64,000 nucleotides of DNA. Origin: Parahaliea mediterranea (lineage in GTDB: Bacteria > Pseudomonadota > Gammaproteobacteria > Pseudomonadales > Halieaceae). The translations under genes and the position numbers were made by a program. The stretch covers positions 1 through 64,000 of the forward strand of contig NZ_QEWO01000011.1 in NCBI RefSeq assembly GCF_003402235.1, written 5' to 3'. Each line of letters begins with the position of its first letter. The first letter of the stretch is position 1. Of this stretch, positions 54,901 through 61,886 are shown piece by piece. A model generated the notes under the pieces. It worked only from the letters and a program-made list of their open reading frames with translations. It was not told where the DNA came from and ran no database searches.

Positions 54901-55809
54901 CTGAACCATTCGGTGGCGGCCGATGTGACGTTGGTGGACAGCAATGCCGACGGGCTCGCAGACCGCATTTACTTCGGGGATACCGGAGGTAACCTCTGGC
55001 GTGTTGATTTACCTGGGAATGCCTTGCCCGATGCCAGCCAGGACACCTGGCAGATAAACCGGCTGGCGAGCTTTAACCGGGGGACAACAGCGACTGACAG
55101 GCGTTTCTTCAACGCGCCGGATTTTGTGCCGATACGCTTTAACGGCAAGGCAACCGACGCGTTGATCATTGGGTCTGGCGACCGCACCAACCCCAAGGGC
55201 AGCGACGTTGTAAACCGCGTCTATATGATCCGTGATCCGGCGGTTACTCCGTACAGCACGCCGAGGCCGACAGCCGCCGAATGTGCCGACCCCACTGTTA
55301 CGGACTTCCGCTGCTCAATGCCCCTGGTTGACAATGACCTGCTGGATGTGACCAATAACCTGATTACTAACGGTACGGAAGAGGAGCAGGCTACGGCCCT
55401 GGAGGCTTTGCAAAGTGCCAATGGCTGGCGATTCGATTTGCAGCGTCTGGGTGAGAAGGTATTGTCTAAGTCATTGACTCTTGATGGCACTGTCTACATC
55501 CCGACCTATGTGCCCCCCAGCATCTCGGATGCGATAAACGTCTGTGAGCCCCAGTCTGGTTTGAGCTACATACACAAGGTGGATTTGTACAATGGCACCG
55601 GCGATCGAAATCCCACTTCGGATGGTGAGACAATTATTGACGGTTTGAATATCGTTGTTCCAAGTTGCGAAGGTGATGATTGTACCTGCGAAGGCCCCCA
55701 GTGTGAGGACAAGGAGATATTCATTCCGCTTCCCCAAGGTAACCCCCTTGGCACGGGTAACAGCATGGATGACCCCTACGGCACTCACTGGTTCCAGGAG
55801 CAATTCTAA
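51907..55809 (+). CDS. pilY1: Type IV pilus tip adhesin/assembly protein PilY1
   Basis: A 1300-residue exported protein with a signal peptide at about 1-29 (ALILGGFFSVNALYA). It has a von Willebrand A-like N-terminal domain with MIDAS motif VFDDSGSMS (Asp55, Ser57, Ser59). The C-terminal beta-propeller (PF05567) contains LLVGTNHGFVHLFGA, a calcium-type loop DVNRDGTIDASDGDK, and VDSNADGLADRIYFGDTGGNLWRVDL. A Cys-rich stretch (about residues 100-290) interrupts the N-terminal domain. PilY1 promotes pilus extension, surface sensing and adhesion. I start at ATG 51907 because the signal peptide follows and AAGGAAAGG precedes it. Confidence 0.93.
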   Translation: MMFRQSIRYGAMCCALILGGFFSVNALYADDTEIYRSTYDGTSTGGRPKVLIVFDDSGSMSTMVDQQRPPYDPDEDYEVSFPAGRIYWTTGNTVPGPGSDNWFAASQNRCASSYENLEINGQSTVARARRWVDSTVQQGQCSWQCPDGSVYRSQANPRGCYTQATTLEPTPKLVRRQGYSYFFIFPYCPNSLLFVDAASSSLDGCYESVTTTEPLAGWVFRRNPPGNSNNCPNGTTRLTVEGSNGCYEQKTAPENVEVTDWQYYSDRVRVCEDETVLPGSWAALSAQDQTPTHAECRDDVDSDNTDNGPGQTAGYPQDNVANGQEYGPDPDPSVNWGNQAYTFYTSHYLNWYHDDSLVEPRSRLDIAQEVVSTLISTNKGVDFGLMEFNYDQGGRIVRRIIENMSEAERSNLVDMVNLIDHAGSTPLCESFYESYRYLSGNSVVYGSQSRTGSDSRGVYDVLPRDLLAQSGNNYNSPVSDCANSYVIVMTDGEPQNDEDANSAIKTLTGATSCNEYQYSGQGMRESCMPELAQYMATTDLDGDASNGNQYGITYTIGFATDQDLLRDTAEKGKGEYYTASNAQELASAFQGAITSILSKATTFTSPAVAVNTFNRTQSREEVFYAMFKPGESVDWIGNIKKLKVTLDADGTAVLLDANGDEAIDPQTGYIKDSAVTFWGSSAADGGLVDKGGVGALLAVRDPATRTLYTNTGNGGALQAFNTDNITAASMGVADDQALYQLFGASTFAAFSRQVAWARGFDAFNADANQRDQPRSWVLGDILHSQPLVINYGARSGYTEANPDLRLLVGTNHGFVHLFGAADGVEDWAFFPKELAPILAERRRDAISSANIYGMDLTAVLHTVDVNRDGTIDASDGDKAWAYLGMRRGGKAYYALDVSNPDSPTFMWRIGPDVAGFELLGQSWSEPVVTQIPGYRDAEGIPKPVLVFGGGYDTNKDGYGLATQDSLGRGIYIVDAQTGALVWSVTPAANSATNLSAPNLNHSVAADVTLVDSNADGLADRIYFGDTGGNLWRVDLPGNALPDASQDTWQINRLASFNRGTTATDRRFFNAPDFVPIRFNGKATDALIIGSGDRTNPKGSDVVNRVYMIRDPAVTPYSTPRPTAAECADPTVTDFRCSMPLVDNDLLDVTNNLITNGTEEEQATALEALQSANGWRFDLQRLGEKVLSKSLTLDGTVYIPTYVPPSISDAINVCEPQSGLSYIHKVDLYNGTGDRNPTSDGETIIDGLNIVVPSCEGDDCTCEGPQCEDKEIFIPLPQGNPLGTGNSMDDPYGTHWFQEQF

Positions 55810-56267
55810 TGTGTATTCAACCGGCTGCATTTTGCCGCCGTCCAGCGTGGGGTGCCGAGGGCGGCTTTACGCTGATTGAAGTGCTGATTGTGGTGGTTAT
55901 CGTGGGTCTGCTGTTGACGGTGGCGCTGCCTTCCTACCAGGGCAGTCTGCAGAAGGGGCGGCGTAGCGAGGCCAAGGCGGCCCTGCTGGAAGTGGCCAAT
56001 CGGCAAGAGCAGTACATGCTGGACCGCAATACCTACACCACTGACCTGACCGCGCTGGGGCTGGCAAACCCCTATATCACCGAGGAGCAGCATTACTCGG
56101 TAACCGCGGCTGGCTGCGGGGCAGGCGGCATTGCAACCTGCTACCTTTTGACGGCTACGCCGCGCGCGGGGTCACCCCAGATCAACGATAGCCGCTGTAC
56201 AGCTTTCACCCTTGATTCCTCGGGAACCAAGGGCGCTAGCGGAACGGCCCAGAATGAATGCTGGTAA
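55809..56267 (+). CDS. pilE: Type IV pilin PilE-like
   Basis: A 152-residue prepilin. Cleavage is after GAEGG, before FTLIEVLIVVVIVGLLLTVALPSYQ, with Glu at +5. The typical RRSEAKAALLEVANRQEQYMLDRNTYTTDLTALG segment follows, then a C-terminal domain with Cys pairs ending NECW. It is PilE-like, as in the last gene of the fimU-pilVWXY1Y2E operon. The start overlaps the pilY1 stop (TAATG). There is no separate pilY2. Confidence 0.88.
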   Translation: MCIQPAAFCRRPAWGAEGGFTLIEVLIVVVIVGLLLTVALPSYQGSLQKGRRSEAKAALLEVANRQEQYMLDRNTYTTDLTALGLANPYITEEQHYSVTAAGCGAGGIATCYLLTATPRAGSPQINDSRCTAFTLDSSGTKGASGTAQNECW

Positions 56268-56290
56268 CTGAAGACAGGAAGGTGAATGCT

Positions 56291-56599
56291 ATGAAACACT
56301 GGGCAGGGGCAATGGCCGTTGCAATGCTATTGGCAGGCATCTCGCCCGCCTATGGGATACCACGCGCACCGGGTAAAAATTTTGATTGCCAGGTATTGGC
56401 CAAATCCGGTATCCATGCACTGGTGATGGTGCAGGCGGATTCCGCCGAGGATGCCGAAACGGTGGCAAAAGGGGCGATGTCGGTTGATATGGGTGGACAG
56501 CGCTCACCTACGCTTTCGGTGATCGAGTGTTTGGAAACAGCCAAAGAAACATTCAAAGATTCCACCTTTCAAAAATTTGTCGAGAAGATGGTGCGCTAG
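56291..56599 (+). CDS. Small exported hypothetical protein
   Basis: A 102-residue protein with a signal peptide of about 22 residues (MKHWAGAMAVAMLLAGISPAYG). The mature part of about 80 residues has two cysteines (FDCQVLAKSG and SVIECLETAKETF) that could form one disulfide. I do not recognise a family. The ATG at 56291 has a GGAAGGTG site upstream. It lies 23 bases after pilE and is probably in the same transcript, so a role at the pilus or cell surface is possible but unproven. Confidence 0.6.
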   Translation: MKHWAGAMAVAMLLAGISPAYGIPRAPGKNFDCQVLAKSGIHALVMVQADSAEDAETVAKGAMSVDMGGQRSPTLSVIECLETAKETFKDSTFQKFVEKMVR

Positions 56600-56645
56600 G
56601 TGATAGGTAATACGATGAGGGTGCAATGATTCAGGTACTTTTGCC

Positions 56646-56963
56646 ATGCCCTATGTAACGCGGGATGCAGGCGGCCACATTTCCGCGGTCAGCCACATGG
56701 CACATGAAGGGTACCAGCCCATCGCTGGGGATGACCCGGAATTGCAGGATTTTATTGCCCAGTTCGACGGACTGGCCGGGCAGCACATCAGCAACACCGA
56801 TCTTGATTTTGTGCGTGTTATTGAGGATTTGGTAGAACTCCTCGTCGAAAAAGGCATCATCCTCTTCACCGAACTCCCCGAATCCGCCCAAGAGAAAGTG
56901 CTACGCCGGCAGAACCTGCGCAGCGACCTGCGCAACAAGCTGGATTTGCTGGGCGACGATTAG
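56646..56963 (+). CDS. Conserved small protein ('tryptophan synthase beta-like')
   Basis: A 105-residue soluble protein. The pattern MPYVTRDAGGHISAVS, then DLDFVRVIEDLVELLVEKGIILFTELPESAQEKVLRRQNLR and LLGDD at the end, matches a small family that databases often label tryptophan synthase beta-like. It has no resemblance to the TrpB catalytic domain, and that label should not be taken as a function. No strong ribosome binding site precedes the ATG. It converges with lapD, whose stop lies 50 bases downstream. Confidence 0.75.
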   Translation: MPYVTRDAGGHISAVSHMAHEGYQPIAGDDPELQDFIAQFDGLAGQHISNTDLDFVRVIEDLVELLVEKGIILFTELPESAQEKVLRRQNLRSDLRNKLDLLGDD

Positions 56964-57012
56964 CCCGTTGTCAGGCCGGGTAGCGGCGGTGGTGGCAGTA
57001 AGAGCTGCGGCG

Positions 57013-58935
57013 TCAACCCTCATCCATCGTCACGCCCGGCCCGGTAATGCCGTCGATGCCCAGTTCCTGCAACATTTCTATTTCTTCCGGGGTGCGCACG
57101 CCTTCGGCTATCACTTTTACACCCACGGAGTGGCCCACGGTGCACAGGGTGCGCAGCAGGGTCTGGTTGGCGACGTTGTTGTTCACGTCGCGCACGAAGG
57201 ACGCATCCACTTTCAGGTAGTCCAGCCCCACGTCGTGCAGTTGCCCGATGTCGGATAGCTGGTGGCCCACGTGTTCGATGCCGATTTTGCTGCCGTAGAC
57301 CTTGGCGCGCTGGCAGAGCCGTTTGAAGTTGTCCAGGTGGCGGAAGGCCATGGCTTCGGGCACTTCCATCCACAGCAGCTTGGCGGCCTCAGGGTGGGGC
57401 GACAGGCGCTCACTCATCCACATGGGAAAGCCGGGTTCCACCACGGCTGCCACTGACAGGTTGATGCAGATGGGCTTGTTGCGTACCGATATCAGGCGCA
57501 GGGCCAGATCGATGACGTGCTGGTCCAGCACGCTGGACATTTCCAGCCGGTTTATCCAGGGCAGGAAGGTGCCGGCGGCCAGCTTTTCGCCTTCCCATTC
57601 CAACCGTACCGGGCATTCGAGATGGATCAGGTTCTTACGTAAATCCTGCACGGGGAAGGCCGCCAGGGAGAATTTGTCGTTTTGCAGCGCGCGCTCGAAG
57701 ATGCCGCGCCAGTGGGCCAGCTGCTCGCGCATGGGCAGCATCTGCATGTCGCCCTTGTAGGCCACGCTCACACCGGGTTCGCGTTGCTTCTCGGTAGCCA
57801 GCAGGCAGCCATCCAGCCGGGTCATCAGTTCGCCGATGGTCTCGCCATGCACGTAGACGGTGGTGGCCACGGGCAATTTTACGTCGTTGTCCATGCTGCG
57901 GTGGCGGAACACCTCGCGGATAACCTGCTGGACGTTGCTGGCCACTTTCTCGGGCTCGGTGGAGCGGGGCGCCAGCAGGGCGAAGTCGGAGCCGTTCAGT
58001 CGTGACGCGGCCCAGCGGCTGTGGGTGGCGACAATGCCGTTCAGGGCCTTGCCAATATCGCCCAGCAGGCCGTCGATGGTGCGCCGTCCGTAAATCTGGT
58101 TGAGCTGGGCGAGGCCGCTGATACGCAGCAGCGACAGGGTGCCGGTGGCGTTGACGTCATCGCTCTCCAGTGCGGCTTCCAGGGTCTGCATGAAGGGCTC
58201 GCGGTTGGTGAGGCCGGTGATTTTGTCCACGTGGGCCTGGCGCTGCCATTTTTCCAGCCGGCGTGCCTCTTCGGTCAGGGCGCGCTGGATGCGCGCAGAC
58301 AGGTTGTTCATTGCCACCACCAGCCGGCGGAATTCCAGGGTGTAGGGCTCATCGGTGGTGACAAAACGGCGCTCGCCAATGGCTTCGGCCTGGTCAACCA
58401 CGGCATTCAGCGGGCGCAGGATGATGCGCAGCAGGTAGTTGCCCAGCAGGCCCGCCACCACCATGGCAACCAGAAAGACCAGCGCCAGCTTCTCGGTGCT
58501 CTGCCACAGTTCCCGGTAGGCAAACCGGGAGTGGCTGCGTAGGGTCAGCGTGCCTACCTGCTGCCAGCCCTTCTGTACATTGGCACGGCCGGCCTCCACC
58601 TCAATGGGCAGCAACTTCACAAACCAGGCAGGGGCATCGGTAATGGTCTGCTGGTCTTCGCGGCGGATGATAACCTCGCCCTCTGGCCCGATCAGCTCAA
58701 TCATCTCGTAGTGGCCGGTGTCGAACTGGGCCGACAGGGTCAGCTCCAGCAGCACCGGGTCGGCGTCCTGCTGGGTGAGCGAGAGTGCAAGGGCGGTCGC
58801 GTTGTCCGCATTCTTCATGTACAGCTGCTGTTCCAGGTAACGCTTGGCCGACAGGCTGTTCACCACAAAGCTGCCGCCAAATACCAGAATCAGCAGGAAG
58901 ATAATCGCCAGCCAGAGTTGTTTGAAGAGTGACAT
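57013..58935 (-). CDS. lapD: c-di-GMP effector LapD (degenerate GGDEF-EAL)
   Basis: An inner-membrane receptor of 640 residues (LapD of Pseudomonas is about 650). It has a first helix LWLAIIFLLILVFGGSFVV, a periplasmic LapD/MoxY domain, a second helix LALVFLVAMVVAGLLGNYLL, and HAMP (RPLNAVVDQAEAIGERRF). A GGDEF domain follows with its motif lost (RLNGSDFAL), then an EAL domain with its motif lost (FPVQDL). Both enzymes are therefore probably dead, leaving c-di-GMP binding. In known systems, bound LapD sequesters LapG and keeps the adhesin on the cell. It starts 24 bases after lapG stops, in one operon. Confidence 0.93.
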   Translation of the reverse strand: MSLFKQLWLAIIFLLILVFGGSFVVNSLSAKRYLEQQLYMKNADNATALALSLTQQDADPVLLELTLSAQFDTGHYEMIELIGPEGEVIIRREDQQTITDAPAWFVKLLPIEVEAGRANVQKGWQQVGTLTLRSHSRFAYRELWQSTEKLALVFLVAMVVAGLLGNYLLRIILRPLNAVVDQAEAIGERRFVTTDEPYTLEFRRLVVAMNNLSARIQRALTEEARRLEKWQRQAHVDKITGLTNREPFMQTLEAALESDDVNATGTLSLLRISGLAQLNQIYGRRTIDGLLGDIGKALNGIVATHSRWAASRLNGSDFALLAPRSTEPEKVASNVQQVIREVFRHRSMDNDVKLPVATTVYVHGETIGELMTRLDGCLLATEKQREPGVSVAYKGDMQMLPMREQLAHWRGIFERALQNDKFSLAAFPVQDLRKNLIHLECPVRLEWEGEKLAAGTFLPWINRLEMSSVLDQHVIDLALRLISVRNKPICINLSVAAVVEPGFPMWMSERLSPHPEAAKLLWMEVPEAMAFRHLDNFKRLCQRAKVYGSKIGIEHVGHQLSDIGQLHDVGLDYLKVDASFVRDVNNNVANQTLLRTLCTVGHSVGVKVIAEGVRTPEEIEMLQELGIDGITGPGVTMDEG

Positions 58936-58959
58936 AGTTGCTCCGTTTGCTGACTGGGC

Positions 58960-59622
58960 CTAGCCCAGGCCATCGGCGCTCATCCGCTGTAGCAGATCGC
59001 GCCATCTTGAAAGTTTGGCACCCGGGTCCCTGGAGGCGGGAGCGGCGGCGCCGCCCACCCACAGGCCCTTGCTGTTAAAACCAAATACTGGCTTCAGGTC
59101 TGGGCGTTTGGAGGCTGGTCGCACTATGTCCACCATATTGTCCAGAATCAGCGGGTCCGCGGCCGGTGTGGGGTAGTAGGCCAGCACCATGTGTGCCTCG
59201 TAATGTTTGCCAAGGCTGCCGCCCATCTGGGCCTTGACGTAGGTGATACGCAGCTTGTCGATGGCCGTGCCGGCCAGTAGCAGGGTCATGTACTTGGCGA
59301 TGCTGAAGTCTTCACAGTCGCCGGTGCGCCGGGCCATGGTTTCCAGTGGTGTGGCCCAGTAGTCATTCTGCCCCCAGATGTCGATGTCCTGCTGCCAGCG
59401 GATACGCTTGTTGAAGAAGGCATTAACGCGCTCGACCCGTTGCTCATCCGGCAGTGTGGAAATGGCTGCAATAAGGTCCCGCCACTGCGCCACCGTGTTG
59501 GCGGTGTGGTTGCCGTAGCGGCTCTGGGCCAGTTGCTGCATGCGGTCCAGGTTGACCTGGGCAAGCACCGACAGTGCTGTACAGGCCATGGCCAGCACGC
59601 TTGCACAGAGCCAGCGCAGCAA
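58960..59622 (-). CDS. lapG: Periplasmic cysteine protease LapG
   Basis: A transglutaminase-like cysteine protease (BTLCP family) of about 220 residues that cuts the adhesin at its TAAG site and releases it. The catalytic residues are Cys103 (RRTGDCEDFSIAKYM), His144 (GKHYEAHMVLAYY) and Asp161 (PLILDNMV). A signal peptide (LLRWLCASVLAMACTALSVLAQ) targets it to the periplasm. The start is uncertain. TTG at 59622 gives a compact signal peptide, while the frame is open to TTG 59763. It precedes lapD and is divergent from lapE. Confidence 0.9.
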   Translation of the reverse strand: MLRWLCASVLAMACTALSVLAQVNLDRMQQLAQSRYGNHTANTVAQWRDLIAAISTLPDEQRVERVNAFFNKRIRWQQDIDIWGQNDYWATPLETMARRTGDCEDFSIAKYMTLLLAGTAIDKLRITYVKAQMGGSLGKHYEAHMVLAYYPTPAADPLILDNMVDIVRPASKRPDLKPVFGFNSKGLWVGGAAAPASRDPGAKLSRWRDLLQRMSADGLG

Positions 59623-59778
59623 CGGTCGTTTGCAAACCTGGAGCCTGATGTCCTTCGCCTCGCAATGTAAAAAACGATGATCTTCCCGCCGCCCTCGGCC
59701 GGGGAGGCGCCAGTGTAGTGTAGTGAAGAATTCAAGTTTGGGTATTTGGCCCGCCCGGGTCAAAAAGACGTGAATATT

Positions 59779-59794
59779 TGTGATCTACATCATA
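59779..59794. promoter_or_regulatory. CRP/Vfr-like site between lapG and lapE
   Basis: TGTGATCTACATCATA matches the CRP consensus TGTGATCTAGATCACA at 14 of 16 positions. It lies 137 bases before lapE and about 155 before the lapG TTG, so it could serve either divergent transcript. A TATATAA run near 59893 might be part of the lapE promoter. Confidence 0.55.
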
Positions 59795-59915
59795 ACTCTC
59801 CGGGATTTGATAGCGATTTGCAGGGAATGGCTTATCCTCTGCCGAGGGATATTCTTTGCGGCGGGATGCCGTGAACCAAAAAAGCGCGTCTATATAAAGG
59901 CACAAGGAAGACAAC

Positions 59916-61736
59916 ATGAAAGGTCATCGAAGGTTGGCGGGGGCGGTCGCCATGGTACTGGGAACAGCAGGTATCACAGTACAGGCGGAACCTATTTCCA
60001 GTTTTGAGGCAGCGGTCAAGCAGGCGGTTACCACCAACCCGCGCGTGGTTGCCAACTGGTACGACTTCGAGGCCAGCCGCGAGGCCCAGCGTGTGGCACA
60101 AGGTGGCTACTACCCCAGTGTCGATATCAACGCCGATATAGGCCGTGAAGATCGCGAAACCCCGCTGATCGACTTCGACGACTACTCCCGCGACGCCACC
60201 CGCTTCAGCATTACCCAGATGCTGTTCGACGGCTTCGCCACCCGCGAAGCCGTGCGCCGCCTGGGTTACGAGAAGCTGTCTCAGTACTACACCCTGCAGC
60301 GCACCTCTCAGGAAATTGCGCTGGAGGCCACCCAGGCCTACCTGGATACCGCGCGCTTCCAGAACCTGGTGAAATTCGCCGAAGACAACTACATCGTCCA
60401 CCGCGAGGTGTACGACAAGATCGCCGAGCGCACCGGCGGTGGTGTCAGCCAGGGGGTGGACCTGGAGCAAGCCGCGGCCCGTGTTGCGCTGGCCGAGTCC
60501 AACCTGCTCACCGAAATGACCAACCTGCACGATGTGCAGGCGCGCTTCCAGCGGGTGATTGGCGACCTGCCCGCCGACGATCTGGACATTCCCACTGTGC
60601 CGGCCGGGCAAATCCCTGAACTGCGTTCTTCCGCCCTGGAGCTGGCCTACGAGCAAAGCCCGGAGATTGACGCCGCCATCGAAAACCTGCGCGCGGCCCA
60701 GGCCGCGATGAACGCCACCAACGCGCCCTTCATGCCGCGGGTGGACCTGCGCTACCGCAACGAGGTGGAACACGATACCGATGGGCTGGAAGGCCGCTAC
60801 GACCTGGAGGCCATCGAGCTGGTCGCCAGCTACAACCTGTTCCGCGGCGGCTCGGACAGCGCCCGCAAGCGCGAGTTTTACAACCGCTACAACTCCGCGA
60901 TTGAACAGCGCAAGCAGGCCTGCCTGAATGTGCGCCAGAACACCATGATCGCCTTCAACGACATTCAGGCGTTGGAGCAGCAGGTGATCTACCTGGAGCG
61001 CAACCAGTTGGCACAGGACAAAACCCGCCGCGCCTACCAGGACCAGTTCGACCTTGGCCAGCGCACCCTGCTGGACCTGCTGGACTCCCAGAACGAATAC
61101 TTTGATACCCAGCGCGCCTATGTCAGCGCCCGCACCGACCTCGCCGCCGCCCAGGCCCGCACCCTGGCCAACATGGGGCTGCTGCTGGCCGCCCTGGACA
61201 TGCAGGGCATCAACGCCGAGGAGATCGCCAAGCTGAACCTGAACCTGTCGCGCGACGCCGATGACGAAAATGGCCAGGCCCTGTGTCCGCCGGAGCCGCC
61301 GCCGCCGGTGGAAATCGACAAGGAAGCCCTGTTTGCCAGCCTCACCGCTGGCAACGCCCGCTACCGCGATGTGGGGGGTGGCAAGGTGGCGGTGGAACTG
61401 GCAGTCCAGTTTGGCCACAACTCATCCGTTATCACCCACGACTTTGATACTGAAATCTCCCGGGCCGCCGCCTTCCTGGCGCAGAACCCGGGCGTGACCG
61501 CCAGCGTGGAAGGCCATGCCGATAGCAGCGGTGATGATGCCTACAACCAGTGGCTGTCAGACCGCCGGGCCAATGCCGTGCGGCAGATGATGATCGACAA
61601 GCACGGTGTAAACCCCCAGCAGATCAGCGCCATCGGCTACGGCGAAGCGCGCCCGGTTGCAGACAACAACACCGCCGAAGGCCGTGCCAGCAACCGCCGT
61701 GTGGAACTGGTACTGGACGGCGGCGCCCCGCAGTAA
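59916..61736 (+). CDS. lapE: TolC-family outer-membrane pore LapE fused to an OmpA domain
   Basis: A 606-residue protein. A signal peptide ends near residue 24 (GTAGITVQA). Residues about 30-440 form a TolC-type barrel and alpha-tunnel, with SSFEAAVKQAVTTNPRV, SQGVDLEQAAARVALAESNL and DQFDLGQRTLLDLLDSQNEYF. After a Pro-rich linker (CPPEPPPPVEI), residues about 490-600 are an OmpA-like peptidoglycan-binding domain with VEGHADSSGDDAYNQWLSDRRANAV and GYGEARPVADN. It would complete the LapB-LapC exporter and tie the pore to the cell wall. The ATG at 59916 follows AAGGAAGA. Confidence 0.92.
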   Translation: MKGHRRLAGAVAMVLGTAGITVQAEPISSFEAAVKQAVTTNPRVVANWYDFEASREAQRVAQGGYYPSVDINADIGREDRETPLIDFDDYSRDATRFSITQMLFDGFATREAVRRLGYEKLSQYYTLQRTSQEIALEATQAYLDTARFQNLVKFAEDNYIVHREVYDKIAERTGGGVSQGVDLEQAAARVALAESNLLTEMTNLHDVQARFQRVIGDLPADDLDIPTVPAGQIPELRSSALELAYEQSPEIDAAIENLRAAQAAMNATNAPFMPRVDLRYRNEVEHDTDGLEGRYDLEAIELVASYNLFRGGSDSARKREFYNRYNSAIEQRKQACLNVRQNTMIAFNDIQALEQQVIYLERNQLAQDKTRRAYQDQFDLGQRTLLDLLDSQNEYFDTQRAYVSARTDLAAAQARTLANMGLLLAALDMQGINAEEIAKLNLNLSRDADDENGQALCPPEPPPPVEIDKEALFASLTAGNARYRDVGGGKVAVELAVQFGHNSSVITHDFDTEISRAAAFLAQNPGVTASVEGHADSSGDDAYNQWLSDRRANAVRQMMIDKHGVNPQQISAIGYGEARPVADNNTAEGRASNRRVELVLDGGAPQ

Positions 61737-61754
61737 GCTGTAACCGCCGCTCAT

Positions 61755-61789
61755 AAAAAACCGCGCCCTTGAAGGAGCGCGGTTTTTTT
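61755..61789 (+). terminator. Rho-independent terminator after lapE
   Basis: CCGCGC (61761-61766) pairs with GCGCGG (61777-61782), with inner CTT/AAG pairing, flanked by six A and seven T. It works on both strands and lies 18 bases past the lapE stop. Confidence 0.9.
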
Positions 61790-61886
61790 ATGCCGGTTGA
61801 AAGCCTGCCGCTGATGGCCGCCGGTTCATAGACCCCCGGCAGTGGGCTGCGCGCCCGGAGCCTTGCAGCGCCGGGCGCCGCTCGCC

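Noticed and set aside
56646-56963. Tryptophan synthase beta subunit
   Set aside because: At 105 residues and without any TrpB motif, this common database name is not supported by the sequence.
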